NCBI GenBank assembly: GCA_023459755.1
Contig: JAEWSS010000033.1
Span: 1 to 7,745, forward strand
Direction: 5' to 3'
Origin: Verrucomicrobiota bacterium
GTDB lineage: Bacteria; Verrucomicrobiota; Lentisphaeria; Victivallales; Victivallaceae
DNA: 7,745 nt
The notes under the pieces were generated by a model, which saw only the letters and a list, made by a program, of their open reading frames with translations, had not been told where the DNA came from and ran no database searches. The translations under genes and the position numbers were made by a program. Every line of letters begins with the position of its first letter. Within the stretch, counting starts at the first letter, position 1. Shown piece after piece: positions 1 to 6,390 of the stretch.

Positions 1-1595
1 AACGTCTGAAGCCGGAAGCAATCTGGGTGGAGGACGATTGGCGGCTTCATAACCATGAACCGTCGATGAATTACGGCGGATGCTTTTGCCGGCTTCACCT
101 GAAAAGATTTGCCGAACTCGCAAAAATTCCATCGGTCACGCGTGAAGAACTGATGAAGAAAATATTGGCGCCCGGCGCTCCGCATCCATGGCGGAAAATA
201 TGGCTTCAGGTTTGCCGCGAGTCGCTGCTGGAGCCGGCCCGCAGACTGCGCGCCGCGGTTCCGGCCGGGGTGAAGCTGGGGCTGATGAGTTCGTCGCCGG
301 ACGTTCACGCCTCCGAGGGACGGGATTGGAAACTGCTGCAAAAAGCGTTTGCGCCGTCCGGAGATTTTCTGTGCCGTCCGCATCTGCCGCCGTACACCGA
401 GGGGAGGGCGCTTCAAACCCTGCCTTCGATAACCCGGCTGACTGTCGCCAATTACGACCGGCCGCTGACGGTCTATCCGGAACTGGAAAATTCGCCGCGC
501 TGCGGACGATACAGCAAAAGCGCCGCATACTCCGCCTGGGAGATCCTGACCAGCGTTTGCTACGGGGCGTCCGGTATTACCATCAATCATTATGACATGA
601 TGGGCAACGGCATTGCGCTTGACCCCGGATTCGGGAAAATGCTGCGGGGGATCAAGTCCAGGCTGAATCTGGTGGAAGCGTTGAAAATAGATGATCGCAA
701 TTCCGTCGGCGTGGATATTTTGTTCCGCCCGGATTTTTCCGGGAAGGTGCATACCGGTTCCGGTCGTTCGCTGGCCGAACTGTGCGGCAACACATTCCAA
801 ATGGGCGATATGTTGACCACGTTGGGCTTTTCAATCCGCTTTGTCACCGAACCGACCGCCGGACGCCTGACGGCGCTGTGCGGCCAAACCGCCCGGGCGT
901 TGTCCGACGCCGAACTGCGCGAACTTTTTGCTTCGCCGTGTCTGATCGACGCCGAGACCGCGGCAGTCATGGTCGAACGCTCGCTTGGCGATTTGATCGG
1001 AGTTTCCGACTGCCGGTGGATTTCCCTTGCCGAGTCCGGTTTCGCGTATGAAGAAACGAATACCGCCATGCCGCGGCGCATGTGCGCTCAGCGCTGTGCC
1101 GACAATATATTGCAGATGACGCCGTTGTCCGGTGCAGAATCGGCCTCATTTATCCGGCGGTTTGACGGCGCCGTTCTTGCTCCGGGTATGGTGCTGTTTC
1201 AAAACAAACTTGGCGGGAAATGTGCGACAATGGCCTATCCGGTCGGTTATTCGCAATTTTTCATGGCATTTTTTTCGGTTTTCAGGCGCGATTTCATGCT
1301 GAACATTCTTGAGCGGCTGTCACCGGACGGTTTTGCCTGTGCGCTCGGAGACCCTTTGCTTGCGTTTTTGGTCAGAAGCGGCGACGGGTGGTTTGCCGGC
1401 GTGGTCAATCCCTGTCTTGACGCGGCGGAGCGGATTTCCCTGCGTCTGCCGTCCGGTGTGACCGGAAAAGTCAGGCGCGCCGGAGCCGACGGTCAGTGGC
1501 ATGACGGCGAAGGCTTTGCATTTTCCGCCGGCCGGCTTGACTTTTCCAACGGCATTAAACCGCTTGACGCGGAGTTTCTGTATATTTCAGAATGA
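1..1595 (+). CDS. Glycoside-hydrolase-like protein, TIM-barrel type, 5'-truncated by window edge
   Basis: The frame is open from base 3, so the gene starts before the window; the GTG at 27 is internal because in-frame codons upstream (RLKPEAIW) read on smoothly. About 530 residues are visible. The opening KPEAIWVEDDWRLHNH, then a Cys pair in GGCFCRLH, resembles the strand-4 region of clan GH-A-like glycosidases, where an acidic residue is the acid/base. YPELENSP (471-494) could hold the nucleophile on a later strand. A segment around 566-600 (GASGITINHYDMMG) and a C-terminal stretch from about 1340 that looks like an all-beta domain fit a glycosidase with a beta-sandwich tail. Seen: motifs and composition. 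Inferred: enzyme class, catalytic residues and a role in polysaccharide or glycoside breakdown. I cannot name the GH family, and the N-terminus, where a signal peptide would be, is missing. It faces the minus-strand operon and ends about 50 nt before that operon's terminator. Confidence 0.6.
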   Translation, partial: RLKPEAIWVEDDWRLHNHEPSMNYGGCFCRLHLKRFAELAKIPSVTREELMKKILAPGAPHPWRKIWLQVCRESLLEPARRLRAAVPAGVKLGLMSSSPDVHASEGRDWKLLQKAFAPSGDFLCRPHLPPYTEGRALQTLPSITRLTVANYDRPLTVYPELENSPRCGRYSKSAAYSAWEILTSVCYGASGITINHYDMMGNGIALDPGFGKMLRGIKSRLNLVEALKIDDRNSVGVDILFRPDFSGKVHTGSGRSLAELCGNTFQMGDMLTTLGFSIRFVTEPTAGRLTALCGQTARALSDAELRELFASPCLIDAETAAVMVERSLGDLIGVSDCRWISLAESGFAYEETNTAMPRRMCAQRCADNILQMTPLSGAESASFIRRFDGAVLAPGMVLFQNKLGGKCATMAYPVGYSQFFMAFFSVFRRDFMLNILERLSPDGFACALGDPLLAFLVRSGDGWFAGVVNPCLDAAERISLRLPSGVTGKVRRAGADGQWHDGEGFAFSAGRLDFSNGIKPLDAEFLYISE

Positions 1596-1639
1596 CTTCC
1601 GGAATCGGGACGACGGCGTTGGGCTGCCGGAAGAAAACG

Positions 1640-1690
1640 AAAAAAATGCCGCGCATTGACGCTCCGTTTTGCGGAGAGCTTCCGCGCGGC
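1640..1690 (-). terminator. Rho-independent terminator of the srkA-nadD-rsfS operon, possibly bidirectional
   Basis: Read on the minus strand, a 7-bp GC stem (GCCGCGC at 1684-1690 with GCGCGGC at 1648-1654) encloses a smaller CTCCG/CGGAG hairpin (1662-1666 with 1672-1676). It is followed at once by A and seven T residues (1640-1647). It lies 30 nt beyond the stop of the last minus-strand gene. On the plus strand the same stem is followed only later by a T-run (about 1702-1707), so termination of the glycosidase gene here is possible but weaker. Confidence 0.75.
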
Positions 1691-1719
1691 TGATTTCTGA
1701 TTGTTTTTTCCGTCGGCGA

Positions 1720-2316
1720 TCAGTTTTTTGCGCCGATGGCGAACAGATATTTCAGCGCCAGTTCGCGCAGCATTTGCGCGTCGTTGACCATTGCATCCTG
1801 TTTCGGCAGTTGTTCTCGAACGGTTCCGGCAATGGTCCCGGCATCGGCGGCAATCCGGCGCAGCAGCGCTTTTCTCAGCCCGACGGCCCCTTCATCGCCG
1901 TCCAATTCCAGCATATTGTAAATGCGCGACAGCATCTTGCCGTAAAGCGCCGCGGTGTACAGCGCCGTTTCAACCGGCAGCTCAAGCACACTTATTGCGT
2001 TCCATTCGCGCATTGCGCGTTCGGAGCGGGCGAAGAGTTCAAATCCGAACCGCGACCGGAGGTCGGCGGCGATTTCTTCTTCGCTCATGGCGTTATTGTC
2101 GTCGCCGTCATCCTCCCAGCGTCCCGGCGCCGGCCATTGCCAGTTGCCGCCGTGTGCGGGAGCGAGTTCTTTTTGAGACTGCAGTTTGCGATAAATGGCT
2201 TCGTCCTCGCCAGGCATATCCAAATAACGCGGCAGGGCTTTGAAGTACCCGTCGATCCGCAGTTCGTCGCGTTTTATCTCGCGTTCCCAGTCATATTCAT
2301 TCCATTCGTGAGACAT
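1720..2316 (-). CDS. Hypothetical 198-residue acidic protein, last gene of the nadD-rsfS operon
   Basis: I do not recognise a family. The 198-residue product has no signal peptide or membrane segment. Its N-terminal third is rich in charged residues and Trp/Tyr (SHEWNEYDWEREIKRDELRI). A Gly/Trp/Asp-rich linker follows (GNWQWPAPGRWEDDGDDNN, about residues 57-75). The C-terminal half (about 77-198) looks mostly alpha-helical, with Leu/Ala-rich helices and a closing ALKYLFAIGAKN. The ATG is 17 nt downstream of the rsfS stop. The best Shine-Dalgarno-like GAGG overlaps that stop and lies about 14 nt from the ATG, which is far, so translation may depend on coupling to rsfS. Codon use and GC match the neighbours, and the terminator follows directly, so it is a real operon member. 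A link to ribosome or NAD functions is only guilt by association. Confidence 0.75.
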   Translation of the reverse strand: MSHEWNEYDWEREIKRDELRIDGYFKALPRYLDMPGEDEAIYRKLQSQKELAPAHGGNWQWPAPGRWEDDGDDNNAMSEEEIAADLRSRFGFELFARSERAMREWNAISVLELPVETALYTAALYGKMLSRIYNMLELDGDEGAVGLRKALLRRIAADAGTIAGTVREQLPKQDAMVNDAQMLRELALKYLFAIGAKN

Positions 2317-2333
2317 TGCGCAGAATGGCTACC

Positions 2334-2726
2334 TCAGTTTTCCGGCCGCATGGCTTCGATGGTCTGTCTTGCCTCGTCGGTCGGCGCGTCGCCCCACAGC
2401 TTTTCCAGCTGATAGCGGTCACGGATCTCCGGGGTCATGATGTGCACCAGAACGGTGCCGAAGTCGATCAGCACCCAGCCGGACGATGCCTCGCCTTCGA
2501 CCGAGAGCGGTCTGGCCTGAAGCCTTTCGCGTACGCCGCGTTCCACATGGCTTTGAATTGCGGCCAGCTGCGTGGTCGAATTGGCCGAACAGATCACAAA
2601 ATAGTCGGCGATAAACGTGATCGCGCCAACCTCCATGATCACAATATTTTCCGCTTTGCGTTCATCGGCCAGCAGTTTGCAGGTTTCCGCCAGCAGCAGA
2701 CGTTTGCTTTCGAGTGATTCAGTCAA
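2334..2726 (-). CDS. rsfS: Ribosomal silencing factor RsfS (Iojap/YbeB family)
   Basis: RsfS binds ribosomal protein uL14 on the large subunit and blocks joining of the small subunit, lowering translation in starvation or stationary phase. The 130 residues show the family signatures: DYFVIC (41-46) followed by NSTTQLAAI (49-57), then GWVLIDFG (83-90), VLVHIMTPEIRDRY (92-105) and LEKLWGDA (107-114). Length is typical. The start is a TTG at 2724-2726, supported by a strong AAGGAG (2733-2738) six bases upstream; no ATG is available at that place. It overlaps the end of nadD by 8 nt, so the two are probably translationally coupled. The nadD-rsfS order is common across bacteria, which strengthens both calls. 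Confidence 0.95.
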   Translation of the reverse strand: MTESLESKRLLLAETCKLLADERKAENIVIMEVGAITFIADYFVICSANSTTQLAAIQSHVERGVRERLQARPLSVEGEASSGWVLIDFGTVLVHIMTPEIRDRYQLEKLWGDAPTDEARQTIEAMRPEN

Positions 2727-3360
2727 TTTTATCTCCTTTTTTCCGGTACAACCCGGACTTCATTATATAGTCAAAGACTTCCGTATTAATACTATTGCCC
2801 ACATTTTGTCCTTTTTCCAGACCGGTTCTGATATTTGTTGAAGAAATATCGAACAACGGTGCGGCGGCGAGCAGACCGGCGCGCAGTTTTTCGGTTTCCG
2901 GCCGACTCCAGTGCCGGTTCAGTTCGTCAACTCCGGTCGCCTCTCCGGCGCGGGGGTATGAAACCACCCGATATTTTGCCAACAGCTCCTTCGCCCGGTG
3001 CCACTCGTGAAAAGTTGCGAGCATGTCGCCGCCGATCAGGAGCAGAAATTCGCGCTCCGGATATTTTTTCTCCAGTTTATCCAGAACGTCGATGGTATAC
3101 GACGGGTCAAGTTTGAACTCCTCCTCGTCGGCGCAGACGCGGATGCCGCGTTTGCCATTGCACGCCAGTGCCGTCATTTTCAGCCGGTCGCCGAACGGCG
3201 ACAGCACCCGGTGTTTGTGCGGCGGAACCCACGCCGGCGCCAGCCACACTTCGTCCGCCATGCCGGAAGCGACAACGGCCTCCGCCAGCGCAATATGTCC
3301 GGCGTGCGGCGGATCGAAACTGCCGCCGAAATAGGCGGTGCGGAGTTTTAGATCAGCCAT
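2719..3360 (-). CDS. nadD: Nicotinate-nucleotide adenylyltransferase NadD
   Basis: This cytoplasmic enzyme transfers AMP from ATP to nicotinate mononucleotide, giving deamido-NAD, the step before NAD synthetase. The 213-residue protein carries the nucleotidyltransferase signature GGSFDPPHAGH at residues 12-22 (the HxGH motif), WVPPHK (44-49), the IGGDML..FHEW stretch (109-120) and ISSTNIR (172-178), the second nucleotide-binding motif. Length is normal for NadD. The ATG at 3358-3360 has a GGAG (3368-3371) seven bases upstream, inside the end of the preceding kinase gene, which it overlaps by 13 nt. No promoter of its own is apparent, so it is most likely cotranscribed with the kinase gene upstream and rsfS downstream. 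Confidence 0.96.
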   Translation of the reverse strand: MADLKLRTAYFGGSFDPPHAGHIALAEAVVASGMADEVWLAPAWVPPHKHRVLSPFGDRLKMTALACNGKRGIRVCADEEEFKLDPSYTIDVLDKLEKKYPEREFLLLIGGDMLATFHEWHRAKELLAKYRVVSYPRAGEATGVDELNRHWSRPETEKLRAGLLAAAPLFDISSTNIRTGLEKGQNVGNSINTEVFDYIMKSGLYRKKGDKID

Positions 3361-4430
3361 GATGTTTCTCCATCGTCATCGTCGTCGATTGCTTCGTTTC
3401 CGGCCGAGCCGTTGTTTTCGCCGTCATTTTCCGGACCGTCCGCCAGCAGATCAAGCTGAACGGAGAGTTCGGCGATTTCGTTGCGCCAGAATTCCGGGGT
3501 TCCCCATCCCGGATACACACGGTCGAACATAAAGTCGTTCTTCTGTTTTGCACACCAGTCCAGATAATAGAACATCCGCATGGCGCGCAGGGTTTCCAGC
3601 AGTTCCGGCGCGGCGGCGTCAAGTTCGCGCAGTTCGCGGTAGCCGGCGGTCAACTGCTCGAGTTCGGCTTCGCACTTGAAAGCGTTGTCCGGCAGCAGCA
3701 TCCAGAGATCCTGCGCCGCCGGAGCCACGGCCATGTCATCGAAGTCGATCAGCATCAGTCCATCGTCCGGACGGTCGATGATATTTCCTGAATGCAGGTC
3801 GCCGTGAACCGCCAGAAGTTCGACGTTGTCAACTTCCGGCGCTGCCAGATCAATCAGCTCCAGCGCGATATTTTCCAAATCTTTTTTTACCCGGTCCGGT
3901 ATGAACGGCATTCCCAGAAGGTCATTCAATGCGGCGCGGGTGGACCGCTCCGGTGTCAGTACCGGCCGGTTGCCCACTCTCGGCAGTTTTTCGCCGGCCA
4001 GATGCAGTCTGGCGACCAAACGACCGAGACGACGCCAACTTTCCGGCGTTTCCGGTTCAAACCGTCGTCCCGCTTTTTTCGGATACAGGGCAAACCCGAT
4101 ACCTTCGGCGCATTCGCCGAGAGTGCCGCCGGTTTTCAATTTTAGCGGCGCCGCAATCGGCAGATCGTCGGCTACGCAGGCCGCCATGAAGTCGTGTTCC
4201 TCGCCCAGCGCGGCCATGCTCCAGCGTCCGGGACGGTAGAACTTGGCCACCACCGGGGTCCCATCGGTCTTGCGAAGCTCGTAGACGCGGTTGATATAGC
4301 TCGGAAACGGAATCGTCACCGGCATAAACCGACAGCCCAGCGCGGTTTCAGCCGCCGCAATCACCGCTTCCGGCGACAGGACGGAAAAACCGTCCGGCAT
4401 TACCGCCGATTGCGCGACCCGGCGCTTCAT
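3348..4430 (-). CDS. srkA: SrkA/YihE-type stress response kinase (APH fold)
   Basis: E. coli SrkA (YihE) is a cytoplasmic Ser/Thr protein kinase with an aminoglycoside-phosphotransferase fold that protects stressed cells and counteracts MazF-linked death. The match is close over most of the length: SYINRVYEL (44-52), VVAKFYRPGRW (60-70, ATP-binding Lys63), EEHDF (77-81), GRRFE (121-125), VHGDLHSGNI (208-217, catalytic Asp211), LIDFDD (227-232, metal-binding Asp), QDLWMLL (240-246) and the YYLDW motif further on. I chose the ATG at 4428-4430, 360 residues, with GGAG eight bases upstream. A longer TTG start at 4484 would lie inside a terminator, and an ATG at 4398-4400 is also possible. Oddity: an acidic Asn/Asp-rich tail (last ~30 residues, with five consecutive Asp) that E. 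coli SrkA lacks. First gene of the operon; no promoter is obvious. The kinase family is certain; the physiological role here is inferred. Confidence 0.88.
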   Translation of the reverse strand: MKRRVAQSAVMPDGFSVLSPEAVIAAAETALGCRFMPVTIPFPSYINRVYELRKTDGTPVVAKFYRPGRWSMAALGEEHDFMAACVADDLPIAAPLKLKTGGTLGECAEGIGFALYPKKAGRRFEPETPESWRRLGRLVARLHLAGEKLPRVGNRPVLTPERSTRAALNDLLGMPFIPDRVKKDLENIALELIDLAAPEVDNVELLAVHGDLHSGNIIDRPDDGLMLIDFDDMAVAPAAQDLWMLLPDNAFKCEAELEQLTAGYRELRELDAAAPELLETLRAMRMFYYLDWCAKQKNDFMFDRVYPGWGTPEFWRNEIAELSVQLDLLADGPENDGENNGSAGNEAIDDDDDGETSWLI

Positions 4431-4472
4431 CCGGCCGACTCCGGGAAAAGCGGAATGCCCGCGTAACTCGAA

Positions 4473-4520
4473 TGCATAAAACAAAACAGCGGAACCGTGG
4501 TTTCCCGGGCTCCGCTGTTT
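4473..4520 (-). terminator. Rho-independent terminator of the small basic protein gene
   Basis: On the minus strand AAACAGCGGA (4511-4520) pairs perfectly with TCCGCTGTTT (4484-4493) over 10 bp, with a 17-nt loop that can add two more G-C pairs. The T-rich run TTTTGTTTTAT follows (4476-4486). It lies 15 nt after the stop of the 50-residue gene and 54 nt before the kinase start, so leakage through it could feed the downstream operon. Confidence 0.85.
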
Positions 4521-4534
4521 CTCGCCTTGTTCAC

Positions 4535-4687
4535 TTAGTCGATCGGCTTGGTTTTGGGAAGACCGAAAAACTTTTCATCGGCGATGCGCTTATCGGCGCG
4601 GAGCATGTCGATACGTTCATAACGCTTCATGACGTTGCGCTTCTTGCGGATTTTGCCGCCGACCCGCAGACTCGGATGCTGTGACAT
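4535..4687 (-). CDS. Small basic PVC-superphylum signature protein (TIGR04137-like)
   Basis: This 50-residue protein is strongly basic. It begins MSQHPSLRVGGKIRKKRNV, continues through MKRYERIDML, and ends FFGLPKTKPID. The pattern SQHPSL..., a K/R-rich centre (KIRKKRNVMKRYER, residues 12-25) and the closing GLPKTKP match the small basic protein described as a signature of the Planctomycetes-Verrucomicrobia-Chlamydiae group. From memory of that literature it is a housekeeping protein suspected of nucleic-acid or ribosome binding; its exact function is not settled to my knowledge. The ATG at 4685-4687 has a GAGG (4695-4698) seven bases upstream. The gene is monocistronic in appearance, with a good promoter 39 nt upstream and a strong hairpin terminator behind it, suggesting high, independent expression. 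The family match is by eye. Confidence 0.88.
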   Translation of the reverse strand: MSQHPSLRVGGKIRKKRNVMKRYERIDMLRADKRIADEKFFGLPKTKPID

Positions 4688-4725
4688 TTTAATACCTCGC
4701 TATGTTAATTATGTTTTGTTCACAA

Positions 4726-4754
4726 ATCATATTGGTTCCTTTAATATTACTCAA
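4726..4754 (-). promoter_or_regulatory. Sigma70-type promoter of the small basic protein gene
   Basis: On the minus strand a -35 box TTGAGT (4749-4754) and a -10 box TATGAT (4726-4731) are separated by exactly 17 bases, matching the consensus at 4/6 and 5/6 positions. The expected transcription start near 4719 would give a leader of about 30 nt carrying the GAGG ribosome binding site. Confidence 0.65.
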
Positions 4755-4781
4755 TTTTCGTAATATTCAAGATTTTGTTGT

Positions 4782-4799
4782 GAAAAAAACGGTTTTTTC
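4782..4799. repeat. A+T-rich inverted repeat between divergent genes
   Basis: GAAAAAA (4782-4788) and TTTTTTC (4793-4799) form a perfect 7-bp inverted repeat around ACGG. It sits in the 150-bp A+T-rich spacer between the small basic protein gene and the nucleotidase gene, 39 bp before the latter. It could be an operator, an element of bent DNA or chance in an A/T-rich stretch. I found no convincing -35/-10 pair for the plus-strand gene in this spacer. Confidence 0.3.
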
Positions 4800-4837
4800 T
4801 GGCAAAATCGCAAAAATGGATTCCATTAATATACATT

Positions 4838-6202
4838 ATGAAAAAGATTAATATATTTTTGTTATTTGCGGCGTCGATTGCGCTTTCCGGCGCGGAGATC
4901 ACGGTGCTGCACACCACCGATACTCACGGCGAACTGACCGCCGACCCGGAGACGGTTGCGGTGTTTGCCGCCAATACGGTTCCCGACCGGACGCTGACCG
5001 TGGACTGCGGAGACCTGATACAGGGCGGTTACGAGACGTTTCAGGATCGCGGCGCGGCGGCCGTGGGCGCGTTGAACAAACTCGGCTTCAATGTTTGGGT
5101 GGCCGGCAATCACGATCTGGACTTCGGGCTGGAGACATATCGGAAACGGGTCGGCGAATTTAACGGAACGGTGCTGGCCGGGAACTGGAAACTGGACGGC
5201 GAATCGTCCGTCGCCTGGCGGATGTTCGAGTTGGACGGCGTGAAAGTCGCGGTTATCGGCATGGGGCGCGAGGATCAGAACGTGCGCTCGTACCATCCCG
5301 GCTTCAATGTGGAGTGCGAAGACGAGGCGGCCGCGCTGGCCAGGATTGTTCCGGAGGTCAAAGCCGCCGGTGCCAATGTGATAATTCTGGCGCGTCACGC
5401 GGGGAACTACGACCGGACGGGCGGACTGTGGGAGATTGCCTCCAAGTTCCCGGACATCGATCTGGTGTTGGGCGGTCATACGCATCAGGACGAACCCGGC
5501 GAAGCGTCCGCCAAAGTGTTTTTTGCTCAGGCCGGTAGTCATGCGGCGCGGCTGGGGGTGGTGAAGATCGAAGTTGACGATGCAACCGGACGGGTTGTGC
5601 AGATATCCGGGCGACTGGTCGGGCTGCCGGGCAAAGCGCCGGAGCCGGACGATTCAAAACTTGTGGTTGAACTGCCGACCCGCCTGATTACTCCGACCCG
5701 GCGCAGCACAACCAATCTGTTGTGCTGGACGGCGGCGTCTGCGATGCTCGAACTCACCGGCGCCGATGCTGCTTTTTACGGCGGGCGCGCCGGCGGGTTG
5801 GACTATCCGGCGCGGGTGACCGAGCGTGTGTTATTCAGTATGTTTCCATATAGTGATGAAGTTGGCGTGGCGGAGTTTTCCATGGCCGAATTGACGGCGC
5901 TGCTTCAGGAGCAGTTGGATGAATTCGGGGCTTCTCCTTATTCGCTCAGCGTGGCCGGACTGCGGGTGATGACCGACGGCGACCGGAAAATAACGCAGAT
6001 ATTTCCGATAAAAGACCGTTATTCAGTGGCGCTGACGAGTTTTTCAGCGATTGGGGCCAATGGTAAGTTTTCGCCGGTCAAGGGGTTCCGTTCGTCCGGG
6101 GTGTTGTTGCGCGATGTGGTTGGTCGATATTTGGCCTCCGGCAAATTCAGTCCGGCGGATGGCTGGCTTGAATTGAAAAAGCAAAAAAATGCAAAAAAGT
6201 AG
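4838..6202 (+). CDS. Secreted 5'-nucleotidase / UshA-type metallophosphoesterase
   Basis: The 454-residue product starts with a signal peptide (MKK, hydrophobic IFLLFAASIALS, likely cleavage after Ala19 in SGA-E), placing it in the periplasm or outside. The calcineurin-like two-metal domain is complete: TDTHG (27-31, Asp28/His30), DCGD (56-59), GNHD (90-93), RHAGN (186-190) and GGHTH (212-216). From about residue 285 a C-terminal 5'-nucleotidase domain follows (YGGRAGGL, a FPYSDEV stretch and SFSAIGANGKF). The family removes phosphate from extracellular nucleotides or related phosphoesters for salvage. The exact substrate cannot be read from sequence; a 2',3'-cyclic phosphodiesterase activity is an alternative. 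It is shorter than E. coli UshA (about 550). The ATG at 4838 lacks any Shine-Dalgarno, yet the signal peptide begins precisely there, so I keep it. No partner genes are visible. Confidence 0.9.
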   Translation: MKKINIFLLFAASIALSGAEITVLHTTDTHGELTADPETVAVFAANTVPDRTLTVDCGDLIQGGYETFQDRGAAAVGALNKLGFNVWVAGNHDLDFGLETYRKRVGEFNGTVLAGNWKLDGESSVAWRMFELDGVKVAVIGMGREDQNVRSYHPGFNVECEDEAAALARIVPEVKAAGANVIILARHAGNYDRTGGLWEIASKFPDIDLVLGGHTHQDEPGEASAKVFFAQAGSHAARLGVVKIEVDDATGRVVQISGRLVGLPGKAPEPDDSKLVVELPTRLITPTRRSTTNLLCWTAASAMLELTGADAAFYGGRAGGLDYPARVTERVLFSMFPYSDEVGVAEFSMAELTALLQEQLDEFGASPYSLSVAGLRVMTDGDRKITQIFPIKDRYSVALTSFSAIGANGKFSPVKGFRSSGVLLRDVVGRYLASGKFSPADGWLELKKQKNAKK

Positions 6203-6212
6203 TTTTTTGAAC

Positions 6213-6240
6213 TTGCTGAAATGAAAAAACGGGCTATGTT
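6213..6240 (+). promoter_or_regulatory. Probable tRNA-Ser promoter
   Basis: TTGCTG (6213-6218) and TATGTT (6235-6240) are spaced by 16 bases. This would start transcription near 6247, about 20 bases before the mature tRNA. It lies just after the nucleotidase stop, where I saw no clear terminator, so read-through from that gene may also contribute. Confidence 0.45.
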
Positions 6241-6265
6241 AATAGCAACGACGCATCATTGGTGC

Positions 6266-6355
6266 GGAGAGGTGGCTGAGTGGTCGAAAGCAACGGTTTG
6301 CTAAACCGTCGTAGGGGTAACTCTACCGCGAGTTCAAATCTCGCCCTCTCCGCCA
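6266..6355 (+). tRNA. tRNA-Ser (anticodon GCT)
   Basis: A complete class II tRNA of 90 nt. The acceptor stem is GGAGAGG (6266-6272) with CCTCTCC (6345-6351), discriminator G (6352) and an encoded CCA (6353-6355). The anticodon stem ACGGT (6293-6297)/ACCGT (6305-6309) encloses the loop TTGCTAA, so the anticodon is GCT (6300-6302), reading serine AGC/AGU codons. The long variable arm (6310-6327, stem GTAG/CTAC) is typical of serine. The T stem GCGAG/CTCGC flanks TTCAAAT (6333-6339). An integrase fragment begins 36 nt after the CCA, which makes the 3' end of this tRNA the likely attachment site of a mobile element. Confidence 0.97.
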
Positions 6356-6390
6356 TTTTTGTATATATCTTTTAAGACAAGGATGTTACA

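Noticed and set aside
27..29. GTG at 27 as true start of the glycosidase-like gene
   Set aside because: The frame is open to the window edge, the codons before it read as plausible protein continuing a barrel strand, and there is no suitable ribosome site.
1669..2412. A 247-residue plus-strand frame opposite the hypothetical protein and the end of rsfS
   Set aside because: It overlaps the operon terminator and the certain rsfS gene, and it has no motif. High-GC DNA readily gives long shadow frames.
4431..4484. TTG start at 4484 extending the SrkA-like protein by 18 residues
   Set aside because: The codon lies in the stem/T-tract region of a rho-independent terminator. The ATG at 4430 has a GGAG at good distance and fits the family length.
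4862..5542. A 226-residue minus-strand frame inside the nucleotidase gene
   Set aside because: It is antisense to a gene with all metallophosphoesterase motifs in order and has no motifs of its own.
6200..6215. AAAAAAGTAGTTTTTT as a terminator of the nucleotidase gene
   Set aside because: It has only A-T pairs and a tiny loop, which is not enough for a stable terminator hairpin.
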